NCBI GenBank assembly: GCA_937942145.1
Contig: CALDFV010000151.1
Coordinates: 1-44,172, forward strand
DNA: 44,172 bases
Direction of reading: 5' to 3'
Origin: an uncultured Opitutaceae bacterium
Lineage (GTDB): Bacteria; Verrucomicrobiota; Verrucomicrobiia; Opitutales; Opitutaceae
Part shown: positions 8,233-17,420 of the stretch, piece after piece
Layout: every line of letters starts with the position of its first letter
Position numbering within the stretch: the first letter of the stretch is position 1
Made by a program: the position numbers and the translations under genes
Notes under the pieces: model-generated
Seen by the model: the letters and a program-made list of their open reading frames with translations, nothing else
Databases searched by the model: none
What the model was told of the DNA's origin: nothing

Positions 8233-9264
8233 TTACTCGTTGTTTTTAACAAGCTGACTGTAGCCCCAGTTGATCAGCTCTTGCGTGAAGGTGTCGCGGC
8301 GCTTGCTGGATTTGAATCCAGTAGTTACTGCGATGAGGCGACGTCCGTCCCGTAGGCAAGTAGCCGTGACGCAGAAGCCGGCTCCTTTTGTGTATCCGGT
8401 TTTCAATCCATCGACCCCTTCAGTTGTGAGTATGAGACGATTGTGGTTCGTAAGTACGGTTGGCTTGCCGCTATCCGCCCGGAAGTCGTAGGTGGGAATA
8501 GATGCCCATTCGAGAGCTTTGTCGTATCGCATGAGCGCGATGGCCAGTCGAGCGAGGTCTTGGCAAGAGGCAGTGTTCCCCGTGTCGCCCTGGGGAAGTC
8601 CGTGGGCATTGAAAAAGTGGGTGGAATCCATTTTGAGCTCAACTGCTCGCTCGTTCATTCGTTCGACAAAACCGTCCATGCTTCCCTCGGCTAGGTATTC
8701 GCCGACCAAGTACGAGGAGTCGTTCGCGCTCTTTACCATGATTGAGATAAGCAGTTCCTCGAGGGTGAAGCTTTCCCGAGGATCTAGCCACACTTGGCTC
8801 CCTCCAATCTTAAAAGCGGCGGTAGTGACCTGGATGACGGTATCCATCGATAAGTCTGATTTCGACTCTTCGTCTTCGAACGCGAGGAGGGCGGTCATCA
8901 TTTTCGTCATCGATGCGATCCGAACTGGCTTAGCACTGTCTTTTTCCCAAAGAAGCCGTTGGTTGGAGAAGTCGTACAGGAAACCGGATGTGAGATCGTC
9001 GGTACGAATATTTCCTGGTAAGACCTCGAAGACGGCATCCGGAAATTCTTCGACAACTGCGAGTTCCAGTTTTGGTTCGATTTCCTCCAGCAGATCGTCC
9101 TCTTCCATTTCGCTCTCTGCTTTGCTCCCTGAAAAAGGAGAGGCGGGAGTATCCAGTTTTTCAGACCCATTAGTGGTTGCGGGCTCGGTTCCAGGTCGAA
9201 GCCCTATATAGGCGAATACGAGGATGTGGGCGAGCAGAGCGATACCGAACAGCTTCTTGTACAT
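8233..9264 (-). CDS. D-alanyl-D-alanine carboxypeptidase (peptidase S11, DacA/PBP5 family)
   Basis: Penicillin-binding serine peptidase that trims the terminal D-Ala from peptidoglycan stems in the periplasm. All three active-site motifs are visible in 343 residues: SMTK at 118-121 (nucleophile Ser118), SAN at 179-181, and KTG at 288-290. An N-terminal hydrophobic segment (residues ~5-21) anchors or exports the protein. An acidic, low-complexity linker of about 65 residues separates it from the catalytic domain. The protein ends soon after the catalytic domain and lacks the PBP5 C-terminal beta-domain and amphipathic anchor, so membrane attachment is probably through the N-terminus. A tiny membrane protein gene precedes it in the same direction. 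Confidence 0.92.
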   Translation of the reverse strand: MYKKLFGIALLAHILVFAYIGLRPGTEPATTNGSEKLDTPASPFSGSKAESEMEEDDLLEEIEPKLELAVVEEFPDAVFEVLPGNIRTDDLTSGFLYDFSNQRLLWEKDSAKPVRIASMTKMMTALLAFEDEESKSDLSMDTVIQVTTAAFKIGGSQVWLDPRESFTLEELLISIMVKSANDSSYLVGEYLAEGSMDGFVERMNERAVELKMDSTHFFNAHGLPQGDTGNTASCQDLARLAIALMRYDKALEWASIPTYDFRADSGKPTVLTNHNRLILTTEGVDGLKTGYTKGAGFCVTATCLRDGRRLIAVTTGFKSSKRRDTFTQELINWGYSQLVKNNE

Positions 9265-9328
9265 AATCTTGAATCGAGGCGAGCTAGTCTATTGTGGTTG
9301 CTGCTCGCAAATGAAATTTCTCAATAAA

Positions 9329-9589
9329 CTATCGACGCGTGTTACGCCGAATTAACCAACGGGCAAGCCAATACAGGGCTATGAGCAGAACCAGCCATTT
9401 CCAGGCGAACAAGGTGCGGACGAGGTTGACAATCGATGGCGGGTAGAGAATGGCGATGCCGATTCCGATAATGGCTCCGATGACAAACTTTTTGGATAGG
9501 CGAAGCTTGACCGTCTTCTTTTCGCGGGTCTTCTTTTCGTTTGGGAGGGAATCGACGATTTCCCATTCTGGATCGTCATTGTTTTTCAT
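9329..9589 (-). CDS. Small two-helix membrane protein, function unknown
   Basis: The 86-residue product is not a family I recognise. Residues 1-32 are charged and hydrophilic (acidic start, then a Lys/Arg cluster KKTREKKTVKLRLSKK). Two hydrophobic segments follow, at about 34-56 and 61-78, and the tail is very basic (RWLIRRNTRR). This suggests an inner-membrane hairpin with both ends in the cytoplasm. It lies 64 bp upstream of the D,D-carboxypeptidase gene on the same strand and could be co-transcribed with it. It diverges from the NYN nuclease gene. No Shine-Dalgarno is seen at the ATG. Confidence 0.7.
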   Translation of the reverse strand: MKNNDDPEWEIVDSLPNEKKTREKKTVKLRLSKKFVIGAIIGIGIAILYPPSIVNLVRTLFAWKWLVLLIALYWLARWLIRRNTRR

Positions 9590-9663
9590 GCGACGGATTC
9601 AATGTTTTTGTAGGATTGGTATTGGAGTGCTCGGTGGAGAGGTCAACGTGTAAAGGACTGGCG

Positions 9664-10152
9664 ATGGGTAAAGCAGGAGAGCAGATTCACTTGATAGTCG
9701 ATGGATTCAATGTCGCCCACGCTTGGGGTTTGGTTAAAAAGCGCTCAGGGGATTGGATAAACGAGATCGTCCGCACGCTTCAGGAGGAGCTGAAGGAAAT
9801 CCACGATGAGAAAGGGTGGAGAGTAACGATCGCAATGGATGGAAAGGGCAGGGAGATCGATCGACTGCATCCGTTTGGCGACGACTCTTTTGAGCTTCTT
9901 TATTCACCCAGTTCCCTGACTGCGGATGCCGTGATTGAACAAATGGTGAGTGGCGATGCCCGACCTGAGCTGATTCGTGTTGGCACGGAAGATCGGGCGG
10001 TTTTGCATTCAATCGAGGCGGGCGGCGCGGAAGCGATCTCACCGGCTGCGTTGAAAGACGAAGTTCTAGCGGCTCGTCGAATGAAGCGATCCCGGATAAA
10101 AAATTCCTTTGGTGATTCAAAAAACACTTTCACCAACCGGATTCCTTTGTAG
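9664..10152 (+). CDS. NYN domain endoribonuclease of the YacP/Rae1 type
   Basis: A single PIN-like NYN domain of 162 residues. It has the N-terminal LIVDGFNVAHAW acidic motif, VTIAMDGKG in the second strand, TADAVIEQMV with a further acidic residue, and an RVGTEDRAV segment, as in YacP/Rae1 proteins that cleave RNA. The ATG at 9664 was chosen because AAAGGA lies 6 bp upstream. Longer frames to 9541 run into the divergent promoter region of the small membrane protein gene. A DUF2851 gene starts 17 bp after it, so they form a likely pair. The target RNA is unknown. Confidence 0.83.
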   Translation: MGKAGEQIHLIVDGFNVAHAWGLVKKRSGDWINEIVRTLQEELKEIHDEKGWRVTIAMDGKGREIDRLHPFGDDSFELLYSPSSLTADAVIEQMVSGDARPELIRVGTEDRAVLHSIEAGGAEAISPAALKDEVLAARRMKRSRIKNSFGDSKNTFTNRIPL

Positions 10153-10169
10153 ATTAGAGATACGCTACG

Positions 10170-11363
10170 ATGAATGTTACCCAAGGCGTAGAGGAATTCC
10201 AAGGCTTGTACGGACCTTATCAAGTCAGTGAACTGGTTCTGCAGAAGATCTGGCAGAAAATCGCCTTTGACTCTGCACGGATGAAGGACCCCAGAGGGCG
10301 GCAGATAGAAGTGCTAAATCCCGGGCGCTGGAATCGCTTGGCTGGTCCCGATTTCAAAGACGCCATTCTCCGAATCGATGGGGATAGAGTGGAGGGCGAT
10401 GTCGAGATTCACTTCTCACAGTCTGACTGGAGAGCCCATGGACACCACGAAAACCCCAATTTTGATAGAGTTGTGCTCCATGTGGTTTACCATCCGATTA
10501 GGTCGCGTGAGAAACCGGTGCTCACGGTTTCTGGAGGATCGGTACCTACGGTTTCTTTGATGGAATTGCTTTGGTATGACTTGGAGGAGTATTCGATTGA
10601 AGACTCCATCATAGAGTCTACTGGGGGTTCTGTTGAGGATGCGTTTCTCTCCCTGTTGGACCTGAGTATTACGCAGCGCCGTAACCGCTTGATCGAAGGG
10701 GCTGCAGATCGGTGGAAGGTGAAGCGGGACTTAGCGAAAATGCGCATTGAGCGACTCGGCTGGGACGAAGCATGCCATATGACCGCGCTTGAAATCATGG
10801 GTTTTGCGGCTAATCGCATTCCAATGCTGCATGTGGCAGGAGCATTCCCGGCCAAAAGATGTCGTGCGGATAGTCTGCATTTTGGGGATCTTTGGGAAGC
10901 GGGACGTGGTTTGTGGACCACCTCTGGCGTTCGTCCCGCAAACCATCCCAAAATCCGGCTTGAGCAGTTTTTCCAATGGATTTCGGCCCAACCTCGCTGG
11001 CAGGAGGCGCTCTTAGAATTGGTAAATAGACTTCCGATGGGTCAGATGTCTGACGAGTCCACCGCTCAGTTTCGAAAAAAAGCAGATCTTTCCGGGATTC
11101 AGCGTACTTTTTCCGATCGCGTGGTGAGTGGTCGAATAAGCGGTTCGAAGCTGGATACGCTGATATGTGACGGATTTCTACCTCTTTTGTCAGCCCGTTC
11201 CGGAGCCGATTTGAGTGGGCTTTGGTTCCACTGGTTCGCGGGGAATGCGCCTGAAATTTTAGGGAAGACTCTGAAAGGGCTAGAAATTCTCGAAACGCGC
11301 CGGTTCCCCAAGTCCAATGGCTGGCTTCAGGGATTGCTCAAAATCAGGCATTCAATGGGATAA
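10170..11363 (+). CDS. DUF2851 family protein
   Basis: A 397-residue protein of the DUF2851 family, best known from Bacteroidota and Verrucomicrobiota, with no established function. Typical features are an N-terminal LNPGRWNRLAGPDFKDA segment, GDVEIH followed by a SDWRAHGHH histidine cluster, then VVLHVVYH. The histidine/aspartate-rich block resembles a metal or nucleic-acid site, but no activity can be claimed. There is no signal peptide. The gene lies 17 bp downstream of the NYN nuclease gene, suggesting joint expression and perhaps a role in RNA metabolism (inference). Confidence 0.82.
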   Translation: MNVTQGVEEFQGLYGPYQVSELVLQKIWQKIAFDSARMKDPRGRQIEVLNPGRWNRLAGPDFKDAILRIDGDRVEGDVEIHFSQSDWRAHGHHENPNFDRVVLHVVYHPIRSREKPVLTVSGGSVPTVSLMELLWYDLEEYSIEDSIIESTGGSVEDAFLSLLDLSITQRRNRLIEGAADRWKVKRDLAKMRIERLGWDEACHMTALEIMGFAANRIPMLHVAGAFPAKRCRADSLHFGDLWEAGRGLWTTSGVRPANHPKIRLEQFFQWISAQPRWQEALLELVNRLPMGQMSDESTAQFRKKADLSGIQRTFSDRVVSGRISGSKLDTLICDGFLPLLSARSGADLSGLWFHWFAGNAPEILGKTLKGLEILETRRFPKSNGWLQGLLKIRHSMG

Positions 11364-11483
11364 ATTGAGTTCGCCCCATCGCTTTCAAGGCCTTTCCTGG
11401 CCAGTGGAACAGGCCTAGGATCGAGGTTTCCGTCAGTGGAGAGTCCGCCTGTAAAAGCTCCTTCTCCTTCTCTAAGGAGACGC

Positions 11484-11512
11484 TTGACTTTTAGAAGGCT
11501 GAGAAATTTACT
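11484..11512 (+). promoter_or_regulatory. Candidate sigma-70-type promoter of the nusA operon
   Basis: TTGACT at 11484-11489 and TTTACT at 11507-11512 are separated by 17 bp. Transcription from it would begin near 11519, upstream of the terminator at 11540-11566. The -10 box is weak (4 of 6), so this is tentative. Confidence 0.35.
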
Positions 11513-11539
11513 CCCTGCCTTAATTTTCATTTTATGAAA

Positions 11540-11566
11540 AGTGGGTCTTTGACCCGCTTTTTTTTT
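11540..11566 (+). terminator. Intrinsic terminator in the nusA leader
   Basis: AGTGGGTC (11540-11547), loop TTT and GACCCGCT (11551-11558) form an 8-bp stem with one G-U pair, followed at once by nine T residues. Flanking ATGAAAA and TTTTCAT can extend the stem. Only 16 bp separate the T run from the nusA start codon. It could end the DUF2851 transcript, act as an attenuator of nusA, or both. Between the DUF2851 gene and nusA (11364-11582) I see no coding sequence. Confidence 0.85.
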
Positions 11567-11582
11567 CATCAGCATAGCAATC

Positions 11583-12842
11583 ATGAGCAGCGAAATTTTA
11601 TCTGTATTGGAGTACATGGAGAGGGAGAAAGGGATCGGTCGTGAAGACATGATTTCTGCGATCGTTACCGCTATCAAGAATGCCGCCGCGAAAGGGGTAA
11701 ATGCAGGCCAAGAGCTCAAAGTCGAAATTGATCCGAAAAATGGAAAAATGCAGGCTTGGGCCCTACTGGAAGTGGTAGATTCCGTTAGTGATCCAAGGAA
11801 TGAGATTCCTTTGGAAAAGGCCCGTTTGAACCAGCCGGATATCCAGCTAGGGGATATGTATGAAAAGGAGATGGATCCGGCCTATTTGGGTCGAATTGCA
11901 GCCCAAACCGCTCGTCAAGCGATCATGCAACGTCTGCGCCAGTTTGAGAAAGAGCGCATTTATGACGATTTTAAAGACCAAGTCGGAGACATCGTCAGCG
12001 GCATCGTTAGAAGACGTGAGCGCGGCGACTTATGCATCGATCTCGGGAAAGCGGAGGCCATTATGCCATCACGCGAGCAAGTTCCGGGGGAGGATTACGC
12101 TCCAGGTGAACGCATTCGCTGCTTCCTGCTGAAAATTGAGGCCTCTAACAGAGGGCCCGAGTTGATATTGACCCGTTCAAGCCCCAGATTTGTTCGTAGA
12201 CTGTTCGATTTAGAAGTGACCGAAATCGCTGATGGTACGGTCAAGATTGAAGCGTTCGCTAGGGAGCCTGGCTACCGCACCAAGATCGCCGTATCTTCCT
12301 CTGATCCTAAAGTGGATCCCGTGGGCGCTTGTGTCGGAGCTCGAGGGGCCCGAGTCAAGAGCATCGTTCGTGAGCTGGGCGGTGAAAAAATCGACATTAT
12401 TCGCTTCGTTGAAGGCCCGAAGGAATTGGCGCTCGAAGCGCTCAAGCCGGCGATTCCTCGCAATGTAGAGATGGATGAAGTGAACAAGCGCCTTCGTGTC
12501 GAAGTTTCGGAAGACGACTTGGCGATCGCGATTGGGCGCAAGGGTCAGAATGCCCGCCTCACTTCTAAACTGGTCGGATGGAAAATAGACATCGTCAAAG
12601 AAGAGGTGCACGAGGTCAGCCTGGAAGCGAAGCAGCAACAAGCTGCGGAAGGCTTGAACCAGATCGAAGGCATCGACGATGAAGTCGCGGCTCGCCTCGT
12701 TCAGAATGGACTGATTAGTCCCGAAGTGTTCCTCGATGTGGAGTCTTCCGACTTGCAGGATCTTGGCTTTGACGCGGAACAAGCGGATGATATTTTGGCA
12801 AAAGTGAATGCTTTCTTGGAGAAGCAGAATATTTCGTCTTAA
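11583..12842 (+). CDS. nusA: Transcription termination/antitermination factor NusA
   Basis: Cytoplasmic RNA-polymerase-binding protein that modulates pausing, intrinsic termination and antitermination. Seen in 419 residues: the N-terminal RNAP-binding domain (1 to about 130), S1 domain (about 135-200, with [10 protein letters not shown]), KH1 ([14 protein letters not shown]), KH2 ([15 protein letters not shown]) and a C-terminal helix-hairpin-helix-like unit ([19 protein letters not shown], about 360-415). It opens the nusA-infB-rbfA operon. rimP, the usual upstream neighbour, is absent, and no ylxR lies between nusA and infB. There is no Shine-Dalgarno; a terminator hairpin ends 16 bp before the ATG. 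Confidence 0.97.
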   Translation: MSSEILSVLEYMEREKGIGREDMISAIVTAIKNAAAKGVNAGQELKVEIDPKNGKMQAWALLEVVDSVSDPRNEIPLEKARLNQPDIQLGDMYEKEMDPAYLGRIAAQTARQAIMQRLRQFEKERIYDDFKDQVGDIVSGIVRRRERGDLCIDLGKAEAIMPSREQVPGEDYAPGERIRCFLLKIEASNRGPELILTRSSPRFVRRLFDLEVTEIADGTVKIEAFAREPGYRTKIAVSSSDPKVDPVGACVGARGARVKSIVRELGGEKIDIIRFVEGPKELALEALKPAIPRNVEMDEVNKRLRVEVSEDDLAIAIGRKGQNARLTSKLVGWKIDIVKEEVHEVSLEAKQQQAAEGLNQIEGIDDEVAARLVQNGLISPEVFLDVESSDLQDLGFDAEQADDILAKVNAFLEKQNISS

Positions 12843-12911
12843 AACTGGATATCGTATCTAATTGGAAAGGCACTGCACCTACATAAAATTTCAGCACCGT
12901 AAATCTATCGC

Positions 12912-15254
12912 ATGAGCGTACGAATCTATCAGCTTTCCAAAGAGATCGGAATGGACAATTCCGAACTCCTCGACCTTCTCCGCGAACGTGGCTTTCAAGT
13001 GAAGAGCGCTTCTAGCACGGTCGACAACATTTCGGCGGAATCTTTAAAAGAAGAGTTTGCTAAAAAGTCTGCGGATACCGCAAAAACGGAGACCTCCGAG
13101 CCAGCGGAAGAGAAACCGGTTGCGGCGCCTTCGGTTACTGCGTTCGTTCGAACCAAAGAGCAAATCGAAGAGGAAAAAGAAGCGGCGAAAGAATCCGCGA
13201 AAGAACCGGTGGCGCCAAAAGGCGCGCCTCCGCCTCCTGCTCCGCCGCCGCCCTCAGCTCCCAAAGCAATGGCACCGCCATCGCCCGGTCCGGTCTCTCC
13301 TCCTGCGGTCTCCAAAGCCCCTGTTCCTCCTCCGGTCGCGAGTCCCGCTAATGCCGGTCCTCCTCAGCCAGCGGCACCTTCGCAAGCGGCACCACCTCCT
13401 ATAGCGACTCCCTCGTCGCCCGTCGGAGTTGGCGCGCCCGTTTCTCCAGCAAGCGCGAAGGACCCTGCGGAAGAAGCTGAAGAAATTCGTACCATTACCC
13501 TTAAGCCACCTATCGTCGTTCGTGATTTGGCAACCGAGCTGGGAGTAAAGCCTTTCAAGCTGATTTCCGAGCTTATGGAAATGGGCATTTTCGCATCCAT
13601 TAACCAAAGCCTCGAAGAGGATGTGGCGAGCAAGATAGCGGAGAAAAGAGGTGTCGTTCTCGAAATCCGCCATCGTGGCGAGGGTGCCAAAGCGAAAAAG
13701 AAACAAGAGGTTAAGGAAGTTGATGAAACTGCCTTTCTTGAGGGCCGCCCAGCTGTAGTTTGTATTTTGGGACACGTCGATCACGGCAAGACCTCCCTAT
13801 TGGATTACATTCGGAAAGAGAATGTCGCCTCCTCTGAAGCGGGAGGAATTACGCAACACATCGGCGCTTATCAAGTTTCGCACAACGACAATAAAATCAC
13901 GTTTCTGGATACGCCGGGCCACGCGGCTTTCAACGCGATGCGAGCTCGTGGAGCAGATGTTACGGATGTGGCCATTCTCATTGTGGCGGCTGACGACGGA
14001 TTTATGCCTCAAACCGATGAAGCATTGAAGTTCATTCAAAAGTCGGGTGTTCAGCCGATCGTAGCGATCAACAAGATTGATACTCCCGGTGCAGATATCG
14101 ATAAGGTTAAGACCCAAATGCAGGAACGAGGCATCCCTTCGGAGGATTGGGGCGGCGAGACAATTGCGGTCCCCATCTCAGCCTTAAAGGGCGATGGTAT
14201 CGACGAGTTGATGGATATGATTCAGTTGCAGGCAGAGGTTCTGGAATTGAAAGCCAATCCAAAGAAACCTGCGGAAGGCGTTGTTATCGAAGGACAAGTT
14301 GAGGTCGGTCGAGGGGCTACTGCGACCGTGATCGTTCAAGGAGGAACTTTGAAGGTAGGCGATGCGCTCGTCTGCGGCCCTAACTACACAAAGGTGAAGG
14401 CCCTTTTCAACGAGTATGGCAAAAGCTTGAAGAATGCGCCCCCTTCGACTCCGGTGCGAATTATCGGCTGGTCAGGCGTGCCGGATTGTGGAGCGATTTT
14501 CCATGCGGCCAAGAACGAGAAAGCCGCTAAGCGTGAAGCAGAAGAGAATCTTGTAGGCGTTAGAGCAGATCAGAAGGCGGATGCCGAAGACCGGATGCCA
14601 ACGTCTCAGGAGAAACTTTTTGCCGCGATTGCCGCCACTCAGAAAAAGACCCTCCGATTGATTATAAAAGGGGACACCTACGGTTCAGTTGAAGCGATTG
14701 AGAGCGCCTTGAAGGAAATCAAGAGCGACAAGGTGGCGTTGGACGTTGTTCGATCGGGAATTGGAGTTGTCAGTAAGAGCGACGTTCAAAAGGCCAGCGC
14801 AGGTGGGACTGAGATTATCGGTTTCAACGTGAAGACCGAGAATGGGGTCCAGGCATTGGCTAAGCACCATGCGGTTAAGATTACCCATCACCAGATCATC
14901 TACGAACTCCTTGACCGTGTCCGGGAAGACATGGTCGAAATGCTTGATCCGGAATACAAGGAGAACAAAATTGGAGCAGCCGAGGTGCGGGCGGTATTCC
15001 CGATCGCGAAAGGTTTTGCTGCGGGTTGTTTGGTTGTCGAAGGTCGCGTGGGTGCGAAGCAGCACGCTCGATTGATTCGCAATGGAAAAACCGTTGCGGA
15101 GCGCAAAATCGATGCCCTGCGTCGTGTCAAAGACGATGTCAAAGAGGTGCGGGCTGGTACGGAATGTGGTATACACCTCACGAATACGAATGACTATCAA
15201 GTCGGCGACATTATTGAAGTTTACGAGATTCACGAAATTCGCCCAGAACTATAA
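12912..15254 (+). CDS. infB: Translation initiation factor IF-2
   Basis: GTPase that brings initiator fMet-tRNA to the small ribosomal subunit and promotes subunit joining. The 780-residue protein starts with an IF2 N-terminal helical domain (1-52), then a Glu/Lys stretch and a Pro/Ala/Ser-rich linker (about 100-180). A second IF2_N domain (about 195-250) precedes the G domain. GTPase motifs are GHVDHGKT at 287-294, DTPGH at 333-337, NKID at 387-390 and SALKGDG. Domains II-IV follow to the end. The ATG is not preceded by a Shine-Dalgarno. It is third-codon-neutral with its neighbours and shows no sign of transfer. Confidence 0.98.
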   Translation: MSVRIYQLSKEIGMDNSELLDLLRERGFQVKSASSTVDNISAESLKEEFAKKSADTAKTETSEPAEEKPVAAPSVTAFVRTKEQIEEEKEAAKESAKEPVAPKGAPPPPAPPPPSAPKAMAPPSPGPVSPPAVSKAPVPPPVASPANAGPPQPAAPSQAAPPPIATPSSPVGVGAPVSPASAKDPAEEAEEIRTITLKPPIVVRDLATELGVKPFKLISELMEMGIFASINQSLEEDVASKIAEKRGVVLEIRHRGEGAKAKKKQEVKEVDETAFLEGRPAVVCILGHVDHGKTSLLDYIRKENVASSEAGGITQHIGAYQVSHNDNKITFLDTPGHAAFNAMRARGADVTDVAILIVAADDGFMPQTDEALKFIQKSGVQPIVAINKIDTPGADIDKVKTQMQERGIPSEDWGGETIAVPISALKGDGIDELMDMIQLQAEVLELKANPKKPAEGVVIEGQVEVGRGATATVIVQGGTLKVGDALVCGPNYTKVKALFNEYGKSLKNAPPSTPVRIIGWSGVPDCGAIFHAAKNEKAAKREAEENLVGVRADQKADAEDRMPTSQEKLFAAIAATQKKTLRLIIKGDTYGSVEAIESALKEIKSDKVALDVVRSGIGVVSKSDVQKASAGGTEIIGFNVKTENGVQALAKHHAVKITHHQIIYELLDRVREDMVEMLDPEYKENKIGAAEVRAVFPIAKGFAAGCLVVEGRVGAKQHARLIRNGKTVAERKIDALRRVKDDVKEVRAGTECGIHLTNTNDYQVGDIIEVYEIHEIRPEL

Positions 15255-15335
15255 TCTCTTAAATTTTGGGGAACCTTTGCGACGTATGAGCATAGGTTCA
15301 GTTGCCTTGTATCGATAGCTTAGAATTAGATAAAC

Positions 15336-15692
15336 ATGAGCAATCGAAACATCAGAGTATCTGAGTTGTTAAAGCGCGAAGTGAGCGATATTCTGCACAC
15401 GCGTTATCAACGTGAGACTGTTACGGTGACGGTTACCGGTGTCGATGTTTCTCCGGATCACAGCAACGCGATCGTTTTCTATACGCTTTTGGCAAGTGAA
15501 GAAGAGCGATGGAAGATCCAGAAATTCCTGGATAGAATAGGCGGTCGAGTCAGGTTCGAGTTGGGAAAGCGGATCGTGCTTAAACGACTGCCCGCGTTGA
15601 ACTTCAAGTACGACGAGTCCATCGCCAAAGGAAATCGCATCATCGAGTTAATCGACGGGTTCGATGAATCGATCAACGAATCAGTCGATTGA
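15336..15692 (+). CDS. rbfA: Ribosome-binding factor A
   Basis: KH-fold factor that binds the 30S subunit and helps 16S rRNA 5'-end maturation. The 118 residues show the family pattern: NRNIRVSELLKREVSDIL at the start, VTVTGVDVSPDHSNAIVFYTLL in the core and RVRFELGKRIVLKRLPALNFKYDES near the end. It follows infB by 81 bp, the usual order, and its stop codon overlaps the start of the DHH phosphoesterase gene by 4 bp. Confidence 0.95.
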   Translation: MSNRNIRVSELLKREVSDILHTRYQRETVTVTVTGVDVSPDHSNAIVFYTLLASEEERWKIQKFLDRIGGRVRFELGKRIVLKRLPALNFKYDESIAKGNRIIELIDGFDESINESVD

Positions 15693-16690
15693 GTGGCTTT
15701 TTTCCAGAATTGAGCGCTGGATTTCGCGCCTTAGCTTCGAGTGTCGCCGGGCAATCGGTGTGCGTGATTGGCCATGCCCGACCTGATGGAGATTGTGTCG
15801 GGGCGCAAATCGCAGTCGCGGAAATGATTTCAACTTTTGGGGTGGTTCCCCTTGTCGCGAACGCTGATCAAGTGCCCGCGTCCCTAACTTATTTGAAGGG
15901 AAGCGAGCTCATTCGCATTGTCGAGCCCGAGTCTTTAGGAAATACAGGGCTGCTGTATTTGGATTGCGCGGACGAGGGAAGGGTAGGCCCGAAAACTTCT
16001 ATCGCATTGGAGAACCAGCGGCGTTTGGGAAATATCGATCATCATATTACCAATACTCGGTTCGCTGAGGTAAACTTGATTGATTCGGATGCCTCCGCTA
16101 CCTGTGAAATACTGGCGGGCATTGCATTTGACTTGGCTCTACCAATCTCAGAGTCCGCAGCTCAAGCCTTGTATACGGGCATCCTAACAGATACGGGCCG
16201 ATTCAGCTATGCAGCGACCAGTAGTCGAGTTTTCGAGCTGTGTAGCAGACTGGTGGATTGTGGAGCGTCACCTCGGTTGGCGGCTGAAAGTCTCTATGAA
16301 AATGCGACTCTACCACGGCTGAAACTGCTTGAGCGATTCCTGGGTTCGCTCGCTTTCGAATGTGGCGAGAAAGTTTGCATAGGTATGTTGCGGCAAAGGG
16401 ATTTTGTTGAAACGGGTACCTCGTATCAAGATACGGAAGGATTTGTGGATTATGCGCGTTCCGTAGAAGATGTCTTAATTGGGGTGTTGCTCGAGGAACG
16501 CAAAACGACGACTAAGGCGAGTTTGAGAGCAAAGAGTAAAGAGCTGCGAGTGGATCAAGTCGCATCCCAATTCGGGGGAGGTGGACATGCTTGCGCGGCA
16601 GCGACGAGTAGTAGTCTTCCATTGAAAGTCTTGCGGGAGAATTTGATCGAAGCGGTAAGAACACGTGTTGAAACGGTTGATTGCAAATGA
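15689..16690 (+). CDS. nrnA: DHH/DHHA1 family phosphoesterase (NrnA-like oligoribonuclease/pAp phosphatase)
   Basis: Cytoplasmic Mn-dependent phosphoesterase predicted to degrade nanoRNA dinucleotides and possibly pAp or cyclic dinucleotides. Motifs in 333 residues: [13 protein letters not shown] (metal site), LDCADEGR, the DHH motif in [22 protein letters not shown], and the C-terminal DHHA1 substrate motif GGGGHACAA. The start is a TTG overlapping the rbfA stop by 4 bp (translational coupling); there is no Shine-Dalgarno. Its stop overlaps the truB start by 4 bp. This rbfA-nrnA-truB-ribF order is common in bacteria. Confidence 0.92.
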   Translation: MSGFFPELSAGFRALASSVAGQSVCVIGHARPDGDCVGAQIAVAEMISTFGVVPLVANADQVPASLTYLKGSELIRIVEPESLGNTGLLYLDCADEGRVGPKTSIALENQRRLGNIDHHITNTRFAEVNLIDSDASATCEILAGIAFDLALPISESAAQALYTGILTDTGRFSYAATSSRVFELCSRLVDCGASPRLAAESLYENATLPRLKLLERFLGSLAFECGEKVCIGMLRQRDFVETGTSYQDTEGFVDYARSVEDVLIGVLLEERKTTTKASLRAKSKELRVDQVASQFGGGGHACAAATSSSLPLKVLRENLIEAVRTRVETVDCK

Positions 16691-17409
16691 AGGAGAATAG
16701 AGAGCTAGAGGGCGTATTGTTGATCGACAAGCCGAGCGGACTAACGTCCCACGATGTGGTGGATAAGGTTCGAAGAAAACTGAAAATGAAGCGTATCGGG
16801 CATGCTGGTACACTCGATCCGATGGCGACAGGACTTCTCATTATACTAGTGGGCAAAGCGACCAAGCTTTCGCAGTATCTGATGAGCTTGGATAAGACTT
16901 ATGAGGGAACCATTACGCTGGGAGAGTCGACGAATACGTACGATGGTGAAGGTGAAGTGATGACTAAGCGCCCCGTCCCCAGTTTAACGCTGGAAGAGGT
17001 TGCTACGGTTGTGTTCTCCTACCTGGGGGATCAGTACCAGAAGCCTCCAATGTTTTCGGCAGTGAAAATCAATGGCCAGCCCTTGTACAAGATGGCCCGC
17101 CAGGGCAAAGAGGTGGAGCGAGAGCCAAGATTTATCAGAATCTCCCGCTTCGACGTAACACGCTTTGATTCACCGGAGGTGGACTTCAGCCTAGATTGCA
17201 CAAAAGGGACCTATGTTCGTTCCCTCGCGAATGACATTGGGGAAAAAATTGGCTGTGGGGGCTATCTTTCGGGACTGCGCCGAATCGCATCCGACAAGTT
17301 TAATTTAAATGATGCCATCACATTGGAGCGATTTCTCGAAGCCACTCCGGAGGAAATTTCCAAGGCCCTAATCGGAAAAACCGAAGCGTTGCCCAATTCT
17401 GTGTTGTAA
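16687..17409 (+). CDS. truB: tRNA pseudouridine(55) synthase TruB
   Basis: Converts U55 of the T-loop of tRNAs to pseudouridine. The motif [14 protein letters not shown] carries the catalytic aspartate at residue 44. Other family segments are [15 protein letters not shown] at the N-terminus and [15 protein letters not shown] in the C-terminal half. The 240-residue length fits the short TruB form with little or no PUA domain. The start at 16687 is the ATG of an ATGA overlap with the nrnA stop, so translational coupling is likely; a TTG two codons earlier is less likely. Confidence 0.96.
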   Translation: MKENRELEGVLLIDKPSGLTSHDVVDKVRRKLKMKRIGHAGTLDPMATGLLIILVGKATKLSQYLMSLDKTYEGTITLGESTNTYDGEGEVMTKRPVPSLTLEEVATVVFSYLGDQYQKPPMFSAVKINGQPLYKMARQGKEVEREPRFIRISRFDVTRFDSPEVDFSLDCTKGTYVRSLANDIGEKIGCGGYLSGLRRIASDKFNLNDAITLERFLEATPEEISKALIGKTEALPNSVL

Positions 17410-17420
17410 GCTTAATAATC

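Noticed and set aside
8492-9211. 239-residue plus-strand ORF over the carboxypeptidase gene
   Set aside because: Ser/Arg-rich shadow; the minus strand carries all three S11 active-site motifs.
11327-11719. Minus-strand ORF across the nusA leader
   Set aside because: It crosses the terminator and nusA start with no family pattern; nusA evidence is decisive.
13057-13784. Long antisense and out-of-frame ORFs (106-176 residues) over the infB linker
   Set aside because: They are Arg/Lys- or Gly-rich shadows of the Pro/Ala/Ser-rich IF-2 linker with no domain pattern.
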